Source of the DNA: Campylobacterota bacterium
Lineage (GTDB): Bacteria; Campylobacterota; Campylobacteria; Campylobacterales; Sulfurovaceae
NCBI GenBank assembly: GCA_013153825.1
Contig: JAADDP010000123.1
Span: 1 to 6,256, forward strand
Direction: 5' to 3'
Length of the DNA: 6,256 bases
A program made the position numbers and the translations under genes. The notes under the pieces were generated by a model that did no database searches, was not told the DNA's origin, and worked only from the letters and a program-made list of their open reading frames with translations. Positions within the stretch are counted from its first letter, which is position 1, and each line of letters opens with the position of its first letter. Shown piece after piece: positions 6,168-6,256 of this stretch.

Positions 6168-6256
6168 CTAAACTCAGACAAGTAACCCACATACTCTTAA
6201 CCTAAGATGTGGAGAAATTGCCTCTCCTCCTTTCTTAATATAGTATCGATATAGTA
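6168..6256 (-). other. Leader of the replication operon, possibly overlapping the end of an upstream gene
   Basis: The minus strand carries a strong SD-like AAGGAGG at 6226-6232 but no ATG, GTG or TTG at usable spacing; the next gene starts 58 nt further. An inverted repeat GGAGA/TCTCC (6211-6227) touches this tract. A second hairpin, CCACAT/ATGTGG with an inner CTTA/TAAG, spans 6187-6212. Two frames enter open from the window edge: one ends at TAA 6197-6199, the other at TGA 6174-6176 (ending RLRVCGLLV), 6 nt before the GTG of the initiator gene. Either could be the C-terminus of an upstream gene; the fragments are too short to recognise. Confidence 0.35.

Noticed and set aside
6142..6192. 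16-codon frame starting at ATG 6192 on the minus strand
   Set aside because: The ATG is inside a hairpin, about 33 nt from the SD-like tract, and the short peptide has no recognisable features.
6211..6236. Plus-strand rho-independent terminator (GGAGA/TCTCC followed by TCCTTTCTT)
   Set aside because: The stem is 5 bp, the T-run is broken by C, and no plus-strand gene precedes it in the window.

Overview
The window is AT-rich (high-30s % GC by eye). Every gene I can support lies on the minus strand, so the region reads from the right edge to the left. Organism: most likely a member of the Campylobacterota (epsilonproteobacteria). The evidence is a one-piece tmRNA whose tag (ANNTNYRPAYAVA) resembles Campylobacter/Helicobacter tags, a secA followed directly by a LolC/E-type permease gene as remembered from Helicobacter, AGA/AGG/ATA-rich codon use, and AT-rich extended -10 promoters. 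Genus cannot be fixed from this window.

Layout in transcription order. (1) 6168-6256: leader with a strong Shine-Dalgarno-like tract and two small inverted repeats; possibly the tail of an upstream gene. (2) 5460-6167: phage-type replication initiator (lambda O-like in role) with an N-terminal winged-helix domain. (3) 4726-5457: DnaC-like AAA+ helicase loader (lambda P-like in role), starting 2 nt after the initiator stop. (4) 4649-4725: hairpin and ssrA promoter. (5) 4299-4648: ssrA (tmRNA) with encoded CCA. (6) 3542-4222: DUF2202 ferritin-like lipoprotein with a TTG start. (7) 828-3473: secA. (8) 1-828: 5' part of a LolC/LolE-like ABC permease gene, overlapping the secA stop by 1 nt and running off the left edge.

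The left two thirds are core genome: protein export, lipoprotein trafficking and trans-translation. The right third is a two-gene replication module of the kind found in prophages or integrated elements. Its most interesting property is inside the initiator gene. Three dyad-symmetric sites have centres at 5816, 5839 and 5862, exactly 23 bp apart, and the first two 23-bp units match at 21 of 23 positions. Since 23 is not a multiple of 3, the repeat cannot come from a protein repeat and must be selected as DNA. A roughly 86-bp tract of about 21% GC follows directly in the direction of transcription. Initiator gene, internal iterons, AT-rich tract, then loader gene is the layout of the lambda O/P origin, so I propose an intragenic replication origin here. 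The 3' end of the same gene also has an abrupt GC-rich patch with a switch in arginine codons, suggesting mosaic origin.
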